Part shown: positions 45,775-57,526 of the stretch, in pieces
How the letters are laid out: every line of letters starts with the position of its first letter
Position numbering within the stretch: position 1 is the stretch's first letter
Origin: Chloranthus sessilifolius
Lineage: Eukaryota; Streptophyta; Magnoliopsida; Chloranthales; Chloranthaceae
Direction: 5' to 3'
Length of the DNA stretch: 64,000 bases
NCBI GenBank assembly: GCA_021018995.1
Contig: CM037596.1
Coordinates: forward strand, 105,321,416-105,385,415
Translations under genes and position numbers: made by a program
The notes under the pieces: model-generated
The model's database searches: none
What the model was told of the DNA's origin: nothing
The model's input: only the letters and a program-made list of their open reading frames with translations

Positions 45775-48700
45775 ATGGCTAGTGATGCTTCCCTTGAAGA
45801 AACACCCACTTGGGCAGTTGCCCTTGTTTGCTTTTTCTTGATCACCATCTCCATCTTCATAGAACATGCTCTTCATCTCTTACTTAAGGTATGTAATTAC
45901 ATTTGATCAAAACTTGGCCGATACCGATAAGTATTAGTTTCACATAGAACTAATTAATATAGATACAACCGGCTACACGACCGTATTAATTGATACGTCT
46001 CGGGTTCCAAAGGGTCGTTTGGCTAGATGGCCGGATAACCGCCTCAGGAAGCAGGAAACTTGAGTTAATTGAATCCCCTAGAGGCCGCTCTAGAGATTTA
46101 TATATACATTCATGCGTGTATTCAATTCTATTATCTTTGTTTTTGAGATGTTGTTGGGTTTCCTCAGTTCCTAAGGAGAAGAAAGAGGAAGTCACTGATT
46201 GAGGCCCTTAACAAGATAAAAGAAGGTGAGAAGAAGAACACAAAAACAGAAAAAAAAATTTAGTGTTTTTATAAAAGTTGGTGCAATATGAGAGTTTTAG
46301 CCTTTTAGGTGCTTATTTTTTTTGATAATTGATGGGTTTTTGTTGTTTTTGAATGTTGATGAATGAAGAGCTGATGATGATGGGGTTCATCTCTTTACTT
46401 TTGACGGTGGGGGAGTCGCCGATATCGAAGATTTGTGTACCAAAGAGCATTGGAGATTCATTTCTTCCTTGCAAGAACTCAACTATGAGGAGTGATCTTG
46501 TGGAGGAATCCACTTGCCAAGAGAAGGTGAGGATTGCAAGAAGATGGCTAGTTTCTCACTTTTTGTGCTCTTTTGTTTCCAAAACATATCTTTTGAAAAA
46601 GTTGGATTTGCAAGTGTAATTTGGGAACTAGAAAGCAAAAGGTAGATTGCCAAGCCATCTTTTGCAATTAATGCATGGAACAGAGAATTAGTTCTATGAT
46701 AGTATTAGGTGCATGACCCATGTACCACTAGTGGTGGTGTATGGGGAACAATTTTGTACATTTGGAATGCTTTTTTATAATTTATGTGATATGTGATAAA
46801 TGTGTATTATTTAGATTATAACTAAAATAAATTTAGGGATATTCAACTATTTCTACCTTCTGATCATAGGACCGTTAAATATCATATAGGCAATGGTCTA
46901 CATTGGATGTTTAGAAACGTCCCACAAACGTGAATTTTTGCTTCAGTCCCATCTAGGTGTTGGCTTGCCATCTAGAGCTGACCCTTGCATCACCGATGGT
47001 GCACATTATAAAAATATATTTAATTAATTTTTTTTTTGGCCTTTTTTTTAATTTTAATTTTTAACATATAAAAGGCATTGAAAAAATTATATGTTTTATA
47101 GGTATTTTTCAGTAAACCATCATTTATATGTTTAAAAAAAAAAAAGAAAAACACATTTTAAACACTTTTTTTCGAAGAAAGAGAATTTTTTTTTTGTGAC
47201 TATGTCCTTGATCCTCATTTAGGAGTGTGTTAAGCATGATTCCAAATTTTGGCCGATAATTCAAATTATCGGTTGAAATGTTTCAGTTTCGGTCCCCACC
47301 GAAATGAAAATTTGAACCAAAATTTCGGCCATTTGGAGGGGAAATTTTGGCTGAAATTTTGGTTTGGTACATGCCCCGAACAGAAAACGCTAGTTTGATC
47401 CTTGGTGTTAAGAGTCCATGCAACTTATTCCCAAACTACCCATATCCATTATTTGTATATTTCTTATTAAAACCCCTACCTCATCTTTTCTTACTCCCAT
47501 GATTTTTCTATTTTTATTTTATTTATTTATTATATTTTAATGAATTTTTCTCTTTATTTGTGTTCTCTGGACAGGGAAAAATTTCTATCGTATCTAGAGG
47601 AGGGCTCCAAGAACTCAACATTTTAATCTTTGTGTTTGCCCTTTTCCATGTTCTCTCCTGTGTTATTACCATGGGTTTTGGGATGTCAAAGGTAAGTATA
47701 GAATGTTAAATACATATTTTTTATTGCTAATTTGCTAGAAGATCCAAAGCAAGAATCAAATTTTTTTTCACTCCTCCCTACGAGGTTTTTTCTCGGTCAT
47801 TCCGGTTTCCTCGTTGATGCGAGTTTTCCCTCATTTATCAGAGATTTTCAGTGCCGCTTTACCAGTTATTTAGGTTTTCTCTAGAAGGTCCGGTTTTCCT
47901 GAATAGTTTGGTAGACTAATATTTCAGTTCGTTTCGCGCATCGCGAAAGCACTGAGGTATATAAAAATTTTGTATATTAAAAAAAATAAGAATGAAAATT
48001 TCAAAAAATTTAAATACTAGAAGATCTGTGTGCGTCTCAAAGTCCAAGCATGTGCGTGCCATGTGCCGGTACAAGGATTTGGCACCCGATATTAATTGTT
48101 TATTAGTTGTATAATTGCATGGGATCTCGTGGTCCCAAAGTTTGACTTTCTAATATTTATGCAACTTCAATTCAAATCTTATGCAATCAATAAGAGAAAT
48201 TAAAAACGAAAGTAGAAGTCTGGCTTTTACCGTTTTGTCAAAATAAACAAGAAATTGGAAAAAGGAAGCTTCTAGTTTGTGTTTGGATTAGCTCTTATAA
48301 GAGCATAAGCAACTCTTTGTTTTGCTCTCTATCAGAGCAGATAAAATCTCTTTGTCAGAGCAAATAAAATTTACTCTGACAAAAAACAGATAGAGAGTAA
48401 TTTTATCACTTAAAATAGTTCTTCATCAGAGTAAATAGGACGAGGAGTTGTGTTACCAAACATGAAAGCAGTTTTTTGCCGGAGCCAAAGAGCAAAAGAG
48501 CTGCTCTTTGTCCTGAAAGAGCTACCCCAAACGTAGCCTAAGAGTGAGATGATTCTAAGAGGGGTAATTGGGTCAAGGGTAACTTTAATAGCACCCACGG
48601 AATCTTCTAGGGCACCTACGGCAAAAATCATTGATTGCCTTATAAGTCGATGGAGAACTCGTTTCACTCCAATCTTCCACACAATAAATCTTGAGATCAT

Positions 48701-51700
48701 GGCACACTTATCAGACAGACCTTTTTCGATTTCACATGGCACAGATCCCAAAATTGTATTCCTAAAATCAAAAGACATACATTACACTCAAACTTGACTT
48801 TAGTGCTACGTTTTTGGGATCTATACCACGTGGAATCGAAAAAGGACCGTCTGATAGGTGCACTAGGATCTCAATATTCATTGTGTGTAAGATTGGAGCA
48901 AAATGCAATCTAAATTATAGCAATCATTGACTTTGGGCATAGATTCTCTGGAAAATTCCATGGGTGCAATTAAAGCTACCCTACAATCGACATCCTTCAC
49001 AGGTCTATATCACTTCATCTAAATGATCAAAAGTGCACTCTTAGGTGTTTCGAAAGAATAATGTAGGGACAAAATTTTGGCTGCCTAATGGGAAAATGTT
49101 AGATGCCTGATCCAACCCGACTGGAAGTGAAGGTACTCCTGATCCGACCTAAAAACCCGACCAAACCGGATAAAACAACCTAGCCAACCCAAACTGAAGG
49201 CCGGTCAGGATGTCTCATGCCCGACCTGAGCGGATGGGTCAAGTTTATGTGCCTGACTGGATAAAAAGTCATAGCCAATGGGGTTGGGGTTGGGGTTGAG
49301 ATTGGATTGACTCGACCCATTGACAGCCCTACGTACGCGCTAAGCTTTGACCTAGTGGGGAGAGTGAGATTGACCCATGCTCCAAATATTAATTCATTGA
49401 AATATGGGTACTTCATTGATCGGGGAAAAAGGAATTTTACCTGGTTCAGTCCGTTCAAATACGGGTTCACCGCTCACCATTGTGGAGCGAACCCGTTTTG
49501 TTAGGGTAGGATGAATTTTGGGTTTAAAAATTAGTGGTAGCGGGATTCAAATCCCTTCCCCAACATATTTTTTTGAGTTAAAATCTGGACTACAAGCCAG
49601 TTTGCATCGAATCGGTTCGTGATTCAATGCCAATTATAGGCTGTGTTTGGTATTATTCTTTGAAAGAGTAGAAAAGAGAAGTTGCTGCTCTTTGTTGTTA
49701 TAATTTATTATATGATTTTGAAGAGTAATAATAAAGAGCAGCTGCTACTCTTTTCTACTCTCTCCAAAGAGTAATGCCAAACACAGCCTATAGCAAATAT
49801 GATAACCCTGTCCAAAAGTGCATTAATTGATTGGGTTGGCTGCTGGTAACAAAATCTATGTAGTGTTAGATTATGTGTTTCGTTTGCATCAGTGATCTGG
49901 TGTTGACTCGAGTACCGTCATCAGTGATCTACGCGTACCCCCCTCTTTTTTCCTCCTCTTTGAAAACATCTTTGACAATTTGTGTTATGGTTGACTTTTT
50001 CAGATGAAGGAGTGGAGATCATGGGAAGAAGAGACTAAAACCCTAGAATATCAATTCTGCAATGGTAAGCTTTGCACCAGCTCCTACTGGCATGCTTCAA
50101 CATTCTTCTCTTTCCAACGGTTGCAGTTGTAGTTGAATTCGAAATCCGATTCAACGTGGTTGAACCAATTTATTACTGGGCCTAATGAAATTAAAATCAG
50201 TCCTGTTTAGGTAGTGGACGAAGCCTAAATGAGTCGGTTTGGACTTGAAGTGGAAATATATAATTCAGACACGGCCAATTTTCAAAATGGGAGTTGGCCG
50301 TTGAACCGAAATGAAAGAAAGGCTTGATATTTTAGGGACGTGTAAAATGTAATCTAGGCCAACTGATTTAAAGTTTATAATCTATAAATCTCCGGTGCAT
50401 AAGATTGAAGCAAAATAATGCCTTTGACTACCTTTAATCAAATGATGAGGATTATATTCACTCTAATTTTTAAATCATGGCCTTCAAATCATGATATGCG
50501 AGACCCGACCCCTTTAATATATATATATATATATATACCATGTTAATCACGCTTGACCCGACTCTTGGATCGGGTGGTTCAAGGCTTGACTTGAGTGGAT
50601 GGGGCAAGCTTGTATCCCAATCTTCGCGGATATGATCGAAGGGTGGTAAATACGCAAAATCATATGATTTTTCGGTAGTTACCATCCACCTGGATTCCTT
50701 CAATCATGTTTAATGCATTGTAACATAGAAATGACATGTACGAACCTCAGTACTGACGACCATCTATGTTATCTGCTTTGTTTGACTAACCAGATCCCCG
50801 GAGATTCAAGCTCACGAATCAAACGTCCTTCGGAAGACGACACTTGAAGTTGTGGAGCAATCACCCTTTCCTTATATGGCTTGTTAGTTCTATCACTTGC
50901 ATCAATATCTTGCAATTTGATTTGGGACCCCTTGAAAATTATTGATTCCTTCAAATTATATGATGACAATCTTTTTTCACACACAATAGATCTTGAGCTT
51001 ATGGCGCACCTATCAGACGATTAGTTTTTGATTCCATATATTACAAATCCCTAATAAATTTCGCTAAAATCACCTTTGAGTGTGATATGTGTCATATAAT
51101 TGAAGGGCCATTGTTTGGGGATATATGACATATGGAATGAAAATTTGACTGTCTGATAGGTGTGTTATTACCTCAAGATCTATTGTATGGAATATTTGGA
51201 TGAAAAACGATCTCCACCATCTGATTTGAAGGAATCAAAGGTTTTCAATGGGTCTTGGACGTGGGCGCTTTCAGAGATTGCGTGGGTGCCTTTAGACTTA
51301 CCCTTTATTTTGATTTGTCTAGTTAATTATAGAGTACCTCTATTTGCACCCACTGAGTCTACAACATCGCAACCCCCTTGAAACCTATTGACTGCTTGGA
51401 ATAAAAAAGAAGGATATCATTTATCGGCCAGGTTTATAATGAATCTTTAGATTATAATCTTATCGTCAGCCTGTCATTTTTTTTTACTCGTCTCCCAGAT
51501 CCCCAAAAAATGGCCTTAGAATCACCTTTGAGCGTGATGTGTCTCAATGATTTTAGGGCCACTTTTTGGGTATATGTGCCACATAGAATAAAAAAATGGC
51601 CATCTGATAATTTGAAGATAGATTGTGTGAAAGATTGGGGTGAAAACGATCTCGATCGTCGGTGTGAATGGGTTTCAAGGGATTTCGGGCTTTGGCGCTT

Positions 51701-54700
51701 TCATAAAACTTGTTGGCGGGAAGAGAGGCATCCTATTTTATTTACATTTGATTTAATTCATCTTTTTATTTATTTATTTTTTTCAGGTTTGTTTCGTTAG
51801 ACAATTTTATGGGTCTGTCTACAAAGCTGATTACTTTGCTCTTCGCCATGGATTCATTACCGTAGGACCCCAACCCACTTATGAAGTTTCATTCATGCAT
51901 GCACTTATACATCAGGGTCCAAAATTTCGGCTGAATCTAAAGAGTTCGGCCGAAATGTTTCAGTTTCGGTCCCCACTAAAACCGAAACCAAAAACCCAAA
52001 ATTTCGGTATTTAATGGGACGAAATCAAATTTTTTGATCCAGCTTGCTATACATATATATGAACATATGCTCTTCTTCTTCTTCTAGGCTCATATTGCAG
52101 AAGGGAGTAAATTTGATTTCCAAAAGTTTCTTACAAGAGCTTTGGATGAAGATTTTCGGGTGGTGGTAGGAATGAGGTATCTATGCCAACTTCTACACAA
52201 AAAAACTTAAATCTTACGGTTACAGCTATTCTCGCTCGTTTTCGAAGAAGGTATTACACAGTTTTTAACCGACAAAAACTATTGACTGATTTGAATAAAA
52301 TGTTCCAATCTTTCCCACAATAGATCTTAAAATCCCGTCGCACCTATCAAACGGTCAGATATTGATTCCACATAGCACACGCCCCCAAAAGTAAAAGTGC
52401 ATGCTATGTGGAATCAATGTCTAACCGTCTAATTGGTGTGACATGATCTTAGAATATCCATTCCCTTCTAGTATATGATGCATAAACTTATGAATTTTTA
52501 TTCTTTTTTGTTTTTGATGAATTTTGATTCTTGGCAAATATATTTTGCAGTCTCTGGGTCTGGATCTGCTCCATATTATTCATATTTTTCAACGCTCACG
52601 GTAATTCAATTTTTTAATTGTCTACGTCAAGGATCAAAATTTTGGCCAAAATAACCGACATTTCGGTTCAAATTATCGGTTTCAATTCCCACGGAAATAA
52701 AATTTTGGATCGAAATTTCGGTCACTTTGTATCGAAATTTCACCATTGCTATCTACTAGCTAGTTTTCATATAGCCTAGAAAATTCGCAATTTTCATAGA
52801 GTTTCCTTTACTTAAATTTCTCCACTTGTTTCACCACTTTACTTCAAAATTAGATTGGCGGTTTACAGCGTCTCAAATAAAATTAATATTGATTGGATAA
52901 AATGAAGAGACGTAAGCGAAGAATTATGTAACCTAAGAGTTCTACTAACAATAATGATCATATATATTTTTATCATCTTTAGTACTATACGGTTCACGCC
53001 AATAGATATTTAGTTTAAAAATATACGGGAATCACAAGAAATTGAGAAAATGATAAAAATAAAAGAGGCAGTGGTTTAGATCATAGTGACAAATTTCGTT
53101 TTCGGTAATTTTTCGGTGGAGGGTCCTTTCGGTACATTTCGAATTAATTCGATACCTTTCAAAAAAATTCCAGGAAAGTTTTAGGGATTAAAAATATATT
53201 TGATATTTTTTAAAAATGAAATTACTGAAAATTTCGTTTGACCCCTTTTTGGCGAAATTTGTCACTATGATTTAGATAGATGTTATCTACATTTATTGTA
53301 CCATTCCTCCAATTTAATTTGCTTGGCACCTTAGGGTCTACATATAATAATGACCACTGATAACAGGATGCCCCGGAGGGTGTGTAAATTATGAAACACT
53401 CGTCACACGGTTGAGGCGAGAGCCAAGGATCAACCGAAACCGAAAATTTGAACGGAAATTTTCCCTCAGAAATTTTTTTTTCTAAGCAAACAAATAAAAT
53501 GAAATTTAAAATATTAGTTGATTCCATTTTCTTTGTGATCGACTCTCCACACTGATTTGATTAGATATTGGAGTTCCCAAGTACCTTTTGACTAACAAAA
53601 TCTTATCAATCTGTTTTTCCACATATTTTTAGGGGCCTGACATATGTAAATTTCAAATTTTAATGAGATTCTATCACCAAAAAGAGTTCTAATTCCCACT
53701 ATCTAATGTGCAGGATTCTATGACCATCTGTGGCTGCCCTTTGTTCCTCTAATAGTGAGATCAAAAACTCGATTTATGATATATACCTGATCTTGGATAA
53801 ATGTTGACTATTACAAATCTCATGAAAATTCTTTTCTTTGAGTTATGTGAAAGTCAAATATTAAAATTAAAAAAGATATTTATGTTGTTGGTTGCAGTTG
53901 GTTTTGTTAGTAGGGACCAAGTTGCAAGTGATAATAACAAAAATGTGCCTAGAGTCTCGTGAGGAGGCTCCTGTGGTTAGAGGAACTTTGCTTGTGAAAC
54001 CAGATGACCATCTATTTTGGTTTGGTCGGCCTCACTACCTTCTTCACCTCATCCATTTCATTCTTTTCCAGGTATATATTTATATATATATATATAAACA
54101 CTAGGATACCTTTATTTATCACTCGACTCTTCCTCTTCAACTCGAGTTTTACTTGCTAAAATCATTGACTACTTTGAATTAGAAGATAAGGATTTTTTTT
54201 CTTCTCAATCCACGGCACAATATAGATCTTGAGACCGTCTAATGGGGCTATGCATTTTTTAGGCGCAACCGACCAAATTGGACCAAATCGCCGGTTTTGG
54301 TCTAATTTGGCAAAATGAAAAATCAAAAAGTTCAATTAGGTTTCGGTTCCGAGCCTCACTACCAAAAATAAGACTATTAGAGGCAGCCAAAAACTGTAGC
54401 TAATAATCTTATTTTTTATAGTGCCTTCCCAAATTGAAGCTGACCGAACCTAACCGTTTGTATATATATATAAGAATGAGACCGCTTTTAATGGTAGGAA
54501 TAGAGGGTCGAAATATGTGGACGTTTTAAGATGAGGTTCGTGTGGACATATAAAAGGGATACCTTGTACATCTTATCCTTAAAAAAATTCGGGAATTTAA
54601 AGCTCAACAAATTTGACAATATCAAGGACATATTAAATTTGTGCATGGAAAATGTTTTGTGTGCAAGTAGTGGTTCCCTAAATTTAATCAACCCGAGGTA

Positions 54701-56959
54701 AATAGAACTTACAGGAAAATCGAAACTGACCGAACCAAACCGAAACCGAAACGAATCGGGTTGGTTTGAACATTTAGAAACCGATTAAAACCGGTTTGGT
54801 TTATGATTTTGATCCAAAACCAACCAAACCGAACAAAATACACCCCTACCGTCTAATATTAGACATTCAAATTGTTATTCCACATACCGTATAACTATAA
54901 AAATTGATTTTGATTGTACATTAAAGGTGGTTCTTGAATCATTTTTCAAGAAGTGTGCCACGTGGATTCAAATCTGACCGCCTGATGGTAGTCGCATGAT
55001 CTCAAAATTTTTTATGTCCAAGATTGATACAAAACAAAATGAAAAAACTAGAAGAAAATGCCTAGTTTCAACTAGTTTCAGACAGGTATCCTAGTTCGAA
55101 TAGTTTTAGAAACATGATCATCCGTGCATAGGCTCCAAGTAGCACCCATCAGGGATCCGGTGCCACAACTATATTGGGTGGGCATTGTCCTATCTTTGAC
55201 CCAAGGACGATTGGAGACAACCAAAAAAATTTAGACATATCTAATACATATTCATCATTGAAAATGAGGTCAAAGTTTCTAAATTTAATACACTATATTA
55301 GGTAGGCATTGCCCTATCTTTGACCTATCAAATAAAGGGCAAAAAATTCTAAAGATTTAAAAAAAAAAATTCATGTGCCAAGTGTCTCATTGGGTGTTGC
55401 TTTGGCTTGAATTACATGTCCAAAAACGCAAAACTTTGGTTTTCAAAATTGTTCAAAGTAAATTGATAGTGTAAAACTAGTTGAAAGTAGCCATTAAATA
55501 TATATCTAAAGTGCACAATAAAATCTTCATCATATGATTCAAAGCAGTCTAACAGTTTAAGTACGTGATATCTATGTTAAGAAGGAAGAATCTTGGGTTG
55601 AAAATAAAGGTACCCTATAATCCTATATATTAAAATAAAATTCATGTGGTCATTGCTTCATGGTTGATTTCCAAATGGCATGCAGAACGCGTTCCAACTG
55701 GCATTCTTTACGTGGACATGGGTAGGTATTTGAAATTTGTGAGCTAACAGATTTATGGATAGAATCTAAAAACTAACCTGTTTTTTCTACACAGTATAAG
55801 TTTGGACTCAGATCTTGCTTCCATAAAAGGGCTGAGGAAATAACCATAAGCATTTCCATGGGCTTGTTGGTGCAGTTCCTATGTGGCTATGTCACTCTAC
55901 CTCTCTATGCCTTAGTCACACAGGTAAATATAAGATGTAACTCTTGTACATAATGGTGACACCATTGGAAGATGGATCCAAGGGTGGTAGAAAAACAATA
56001 ATATTACAAAAGGTTGTCGCAATGGTTGACGACTTGGGTATCCTCCCCAAGGTCGTGAGTTCGAGTAGCGACTCTATTCTACGAGACCTCAATGCCCTGT
56101 AAGGTGGGTAAACTGTGAAATACTCGTGGCATGGTGGGAGCGAGGGCATCTCTTAGGATTAGTACAAGCGTAAGCTTGGAATATCCTAAGTTATGAAAAA
56201 AAGGGTGGTACAATACAAAAGGGGTACTGCAATTTGTGGCGGCGACGTAGTTTTCGAGCTATAAGATATCCCGTTGTATGATGTTGTCACCACCGAAGTT
56301 TAAAATATTTGGTTGACACCTAATTGTATTGCCCAGTGTCGTTGTACCGGCCCATTCCAAAGGCTCATTTGGAACCACCGGTCGCTTTCTGCGATATGTG
56401 TCATGTGGAGTCACGCACCATGTGCACTGTTTGATAGTATGCTCACTATCTGATGGTCTATGGTGTTGAACTCAAGGTATCAAAAATATGTCATTCTTTT
56501 AAATTGTGTGCAAGGGCCAGCTTTGTGTGTGCAAATAATGCTTCCACCTAATGTAACACTTGAACTTGCTGACATTAGATGGGTTCATCAATGAAGAAAG
56601 AGGTTTTCACAAAGAGAGTTGCAAAGGGCCTTAAAAGGTGGCATGACATAGGAAAAAGGCGGTCGGCGGCGACGAGCAAATCAATTACGACCTGTCCTTC
56701 GCCGGAAAGCCTGGAACTACCCTCACCTTCTTCCACCGTCGAAATTGAAACTTCATTACTGAACATTCAAGAGATAGCAATATCGAAAGTCGAGAATTCG
56801 TTCCCGGAGACTCAGGTTTCGCCAATCGAAATTACTGAAGAAGGGCCTATGACTCAGGTTTCGCCAATCGAAATCACTGAAGAAGGGCCTACTCAAGTGA
56901 AGACCAACACCAAAGGATCCTACAACGGCGAAATTTCTTTTGGATGGAGAACTAAATAA
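45775..56959 (+). CDS. MLO: MLO-like seven-transmembrane protein, 14 exons, intact
   Basis: Plasma-membrane protein of the plant MLO family; members affect powdery-mildew susceptibility, pollen-tube or root responses and calcium signalling. Exons: 45775-45888, 46168-46225, 46369-46526, 47575-47691, 50004-50064, 50794-50882, 51787-51861, 52088-52176, 52551-52600, 53714-53754, 53898-54071, 55686-55721, 55795-55923, 56579-56959. All borders are GT-AG and phases agree, giving 523 codons plus a stop, normal for the family. Landmarks: N-terminus [18 protein letters not shown] with membrane segment 1; [22 protein letters not shown] and TCQEKGK in the first loop; [114 protein letters not shown]. The calmodulin-binding segment is near residues 408-422 ([15 protein letters not shown], Trp418). 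The tail has a duplicated 14-residue block and ends near EISF. The first loop is short; I do not assign a clade. Confidence 0.93.
46527..47574 (+). other. MLO intron 3
   Basis: 1048 nt, GTGAGG to GGACAG. Holds the hAT-like MITE 47235-47404 and AT-rich homopolymer runs; no other gene. Confidence 0.8.
47235..47404. mobile_element. hAT-like MITE (CAAGGATCAAAATTT family) in MLO intron 3
   Basis: CATGATTCCAAATTTTGG to TTTGATCCTTG, flanked by an exact 8-bp duplication GTGTTAAG (47227-47234, 47405-47412). 170 bp. Confidence 0.82.
48275..48538. mobile_element. TA-flanked MITE, 264 bp
   Basis: Left GTTTGTGTTTGGATTAGCTC; right, reverse strand, GGCTACGTTTGGGGTAGCTC; TA on both sides. The interior repeats CAGAGCA(G/A)ATAAA several times. 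Confidence 0.65.
48576..48982. repeat. Foldback element (long inverted repeat) in MLO intron 4
   Basis: Left end AGGGTAACTTTAATAGCACC pairs with right end (reverse) AGGGTAGCTTTAATTGCACC. Inner arms also pair: CACTTATCAGACAGACC with GGACCGTCTGATAGGTGCAC, and TCACATGGCACAGATCCCAAA with its partner at 48812-48840. Arms are roughly 170 bases with a loop of about 60. Related copies lie in introns 6 and 8 and in the PIF-like element. Confidence 0.7.
49639..49788. mobile_element. TA-flanked MITE, 150 bp
   Basis: GGCTGTGTTTGGTATTATTC to GAGTAATGCCAAACACAGCC, inverted over about 40 bases, with TA at both sides. Confidence 0.8.
50883..51786 (+). other. MLO intron 6 with two foldback repeats
   Basis: GTTAGT to TTCAG. 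The stretch 50926-51258 pairs GGACCCCTTGAAAATTATTG with AAAGGTTTTCAATGGGTC and CACCTATCAGAC with GTCTGATAGGTG. A second, less perfect one spans about 51365-51700 (CCTTGAAACCTATTG with ATGGGTTTCAAGG). Confidence 0.7.
51913..52046. mobile_element. hAT-like MITE (CAAGGATCAAAATTT family) in MLO intron 7
   Basis: CAGGGTCCAAAATTTCGG to TTTTTTGATCCAGCTTG, 134 bp, flanked by TTATACAT and CTATACAT (7 of 8). Confidence 0.72.
52628..52750. mobile_element. hAT-like MITE (CAAGGATCAAAATTT family) in MLO intron 9
   Basis: Clear left end CAAGGATCAAAATTTTGGCC and the family's CCGACATTTCGGTT interior. The right end and target duplication are not clear. Confidence 0.55.
53082..53269. mobile_element. MITE in MLO intron 9
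   Basis: Terminal inverted repeat CATAGTGACAAATTTCG, perfect over 17 bases, flanked by TTTAGAT on the left (53075-53081) and TTTAGAT on the right one base after the end (53271-53277). 188 bp. Confidence 0.75.
54072..55685 (+). other. MLO intron 11
   Basis: 1.6 kb, GTATAT to TGCAG. Starts with a TA microsatellite; contains the 67-bp CACTA-type MITE and CCGAACC/CCAAACC-rich stretches (54270-54340, 54720-54850). No other gene. Confidence 0.75.
54357..54423. mobile_element. Very short CACTA-type MITE (67 bp) in MLO intron 11
   Basis: CACTACCAAAAATAAGAC to CTTATTTTTTATAGTG, flanked by an exact 3-bp duplication CCT (54354-54356, 54424-54426). Confidence 0.82.
56009..56205 (+). mobile_element. tRNA-like SINE in MLO intron 13
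   Basis: Begins GGTTGTCGCAATGGTTGACG (box-A-like) with GGTCGTGAGTTCGAGTAGC (box-B-like, GTTCGA) about 30 bases on, and ends TAAGTTATG plus an A run. A second copy lies on the minus strand at 57958-58150, and a fragment is near 53385-53430. Confidence 0.65.
56810..56890 (+). repeat. 42-bp duplication in the last MLO exon
   Basis: ACTCAGGTTTCGCCAATCGA begins at 56810 and again at 56852; the units differ by one base over 39. It encodes [13 protein letters not shown] twice in the cytosolic tail and keeps the frame. Confidence 0.88.
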
Positions 56960-57517
56960 GGCATTGAACAAGTTTATATGATTGTTGTCCATCTAGTGCG
57001 AAGTGACTTAGCTCATGGGGTCACTTTTTGGGACATCTGGCTCGTGATTTCATTAGTTGTGTGATTTGAAGACTATGATTTAAAGATCTATGGCGTAGAA
57101 GAGTGGGACGAGCAAAAAAGAAAACATGTGAGATATGTCTTTTAAAATTAATTGCTATCATGTAAATCTCTCACACCATAGATATTTAAAAGGCATTAAT
57201 TACTTTGAATTAAATCATAGAAATGTTTTTGTTTGTCCCAATCTTTGACACCATAGATCTTTAGATCATGATCTTCGCATCACATAATATGCACGATGAA
57301 ATCATGTGTCATGTGTTACAAAAATCGACCGGTTAATCAAGTTACTTGGTGCTTGGGTTGGGTGCCTAATTTTTTTTTTATTCTAACATATTAATATATT
57401 GTTCTGCGTAGTGGTTGCAAATTACAATCTTGTCTTTTGTACATATGGATTATCCTTCTAATTGGAAAATGATTATGAGTTTAACATATTGGTTTGTTAA
57501 GAATAATATGTTGTTCT
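56960..57517. other. MLO 3' flank
   Basis: No gene. Contains an inverted pair around 57040-57300 related to the foldback family, with TTTAAAGATCTATGG pairing CCATAGATCTTTAG. No clear polyadenylation signal could be fixed. Confidence 0.4.
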
Positions 57518-57526
57518 TTTTTATTA

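Larger units (their letters stand above)
47692..50003 (+). other. MLO intron 4
   Basis: 2.3 kb, GTAAGT to TTCAG, the longest intron. Contains two TA-flanked MITEs (48275-48538, 49639-49788), a long inverted repeat (48576-48982) and a stretch rich in ACCCGACC-type words (49110-49320). No other gene. Confidence 0.8.

Noticed and set aside
54488..54691. Minus-strand 67-codon frame in MLO intron 11
   Set aside because: Short, AT-rich, no similarity recognised, and inside an intron.
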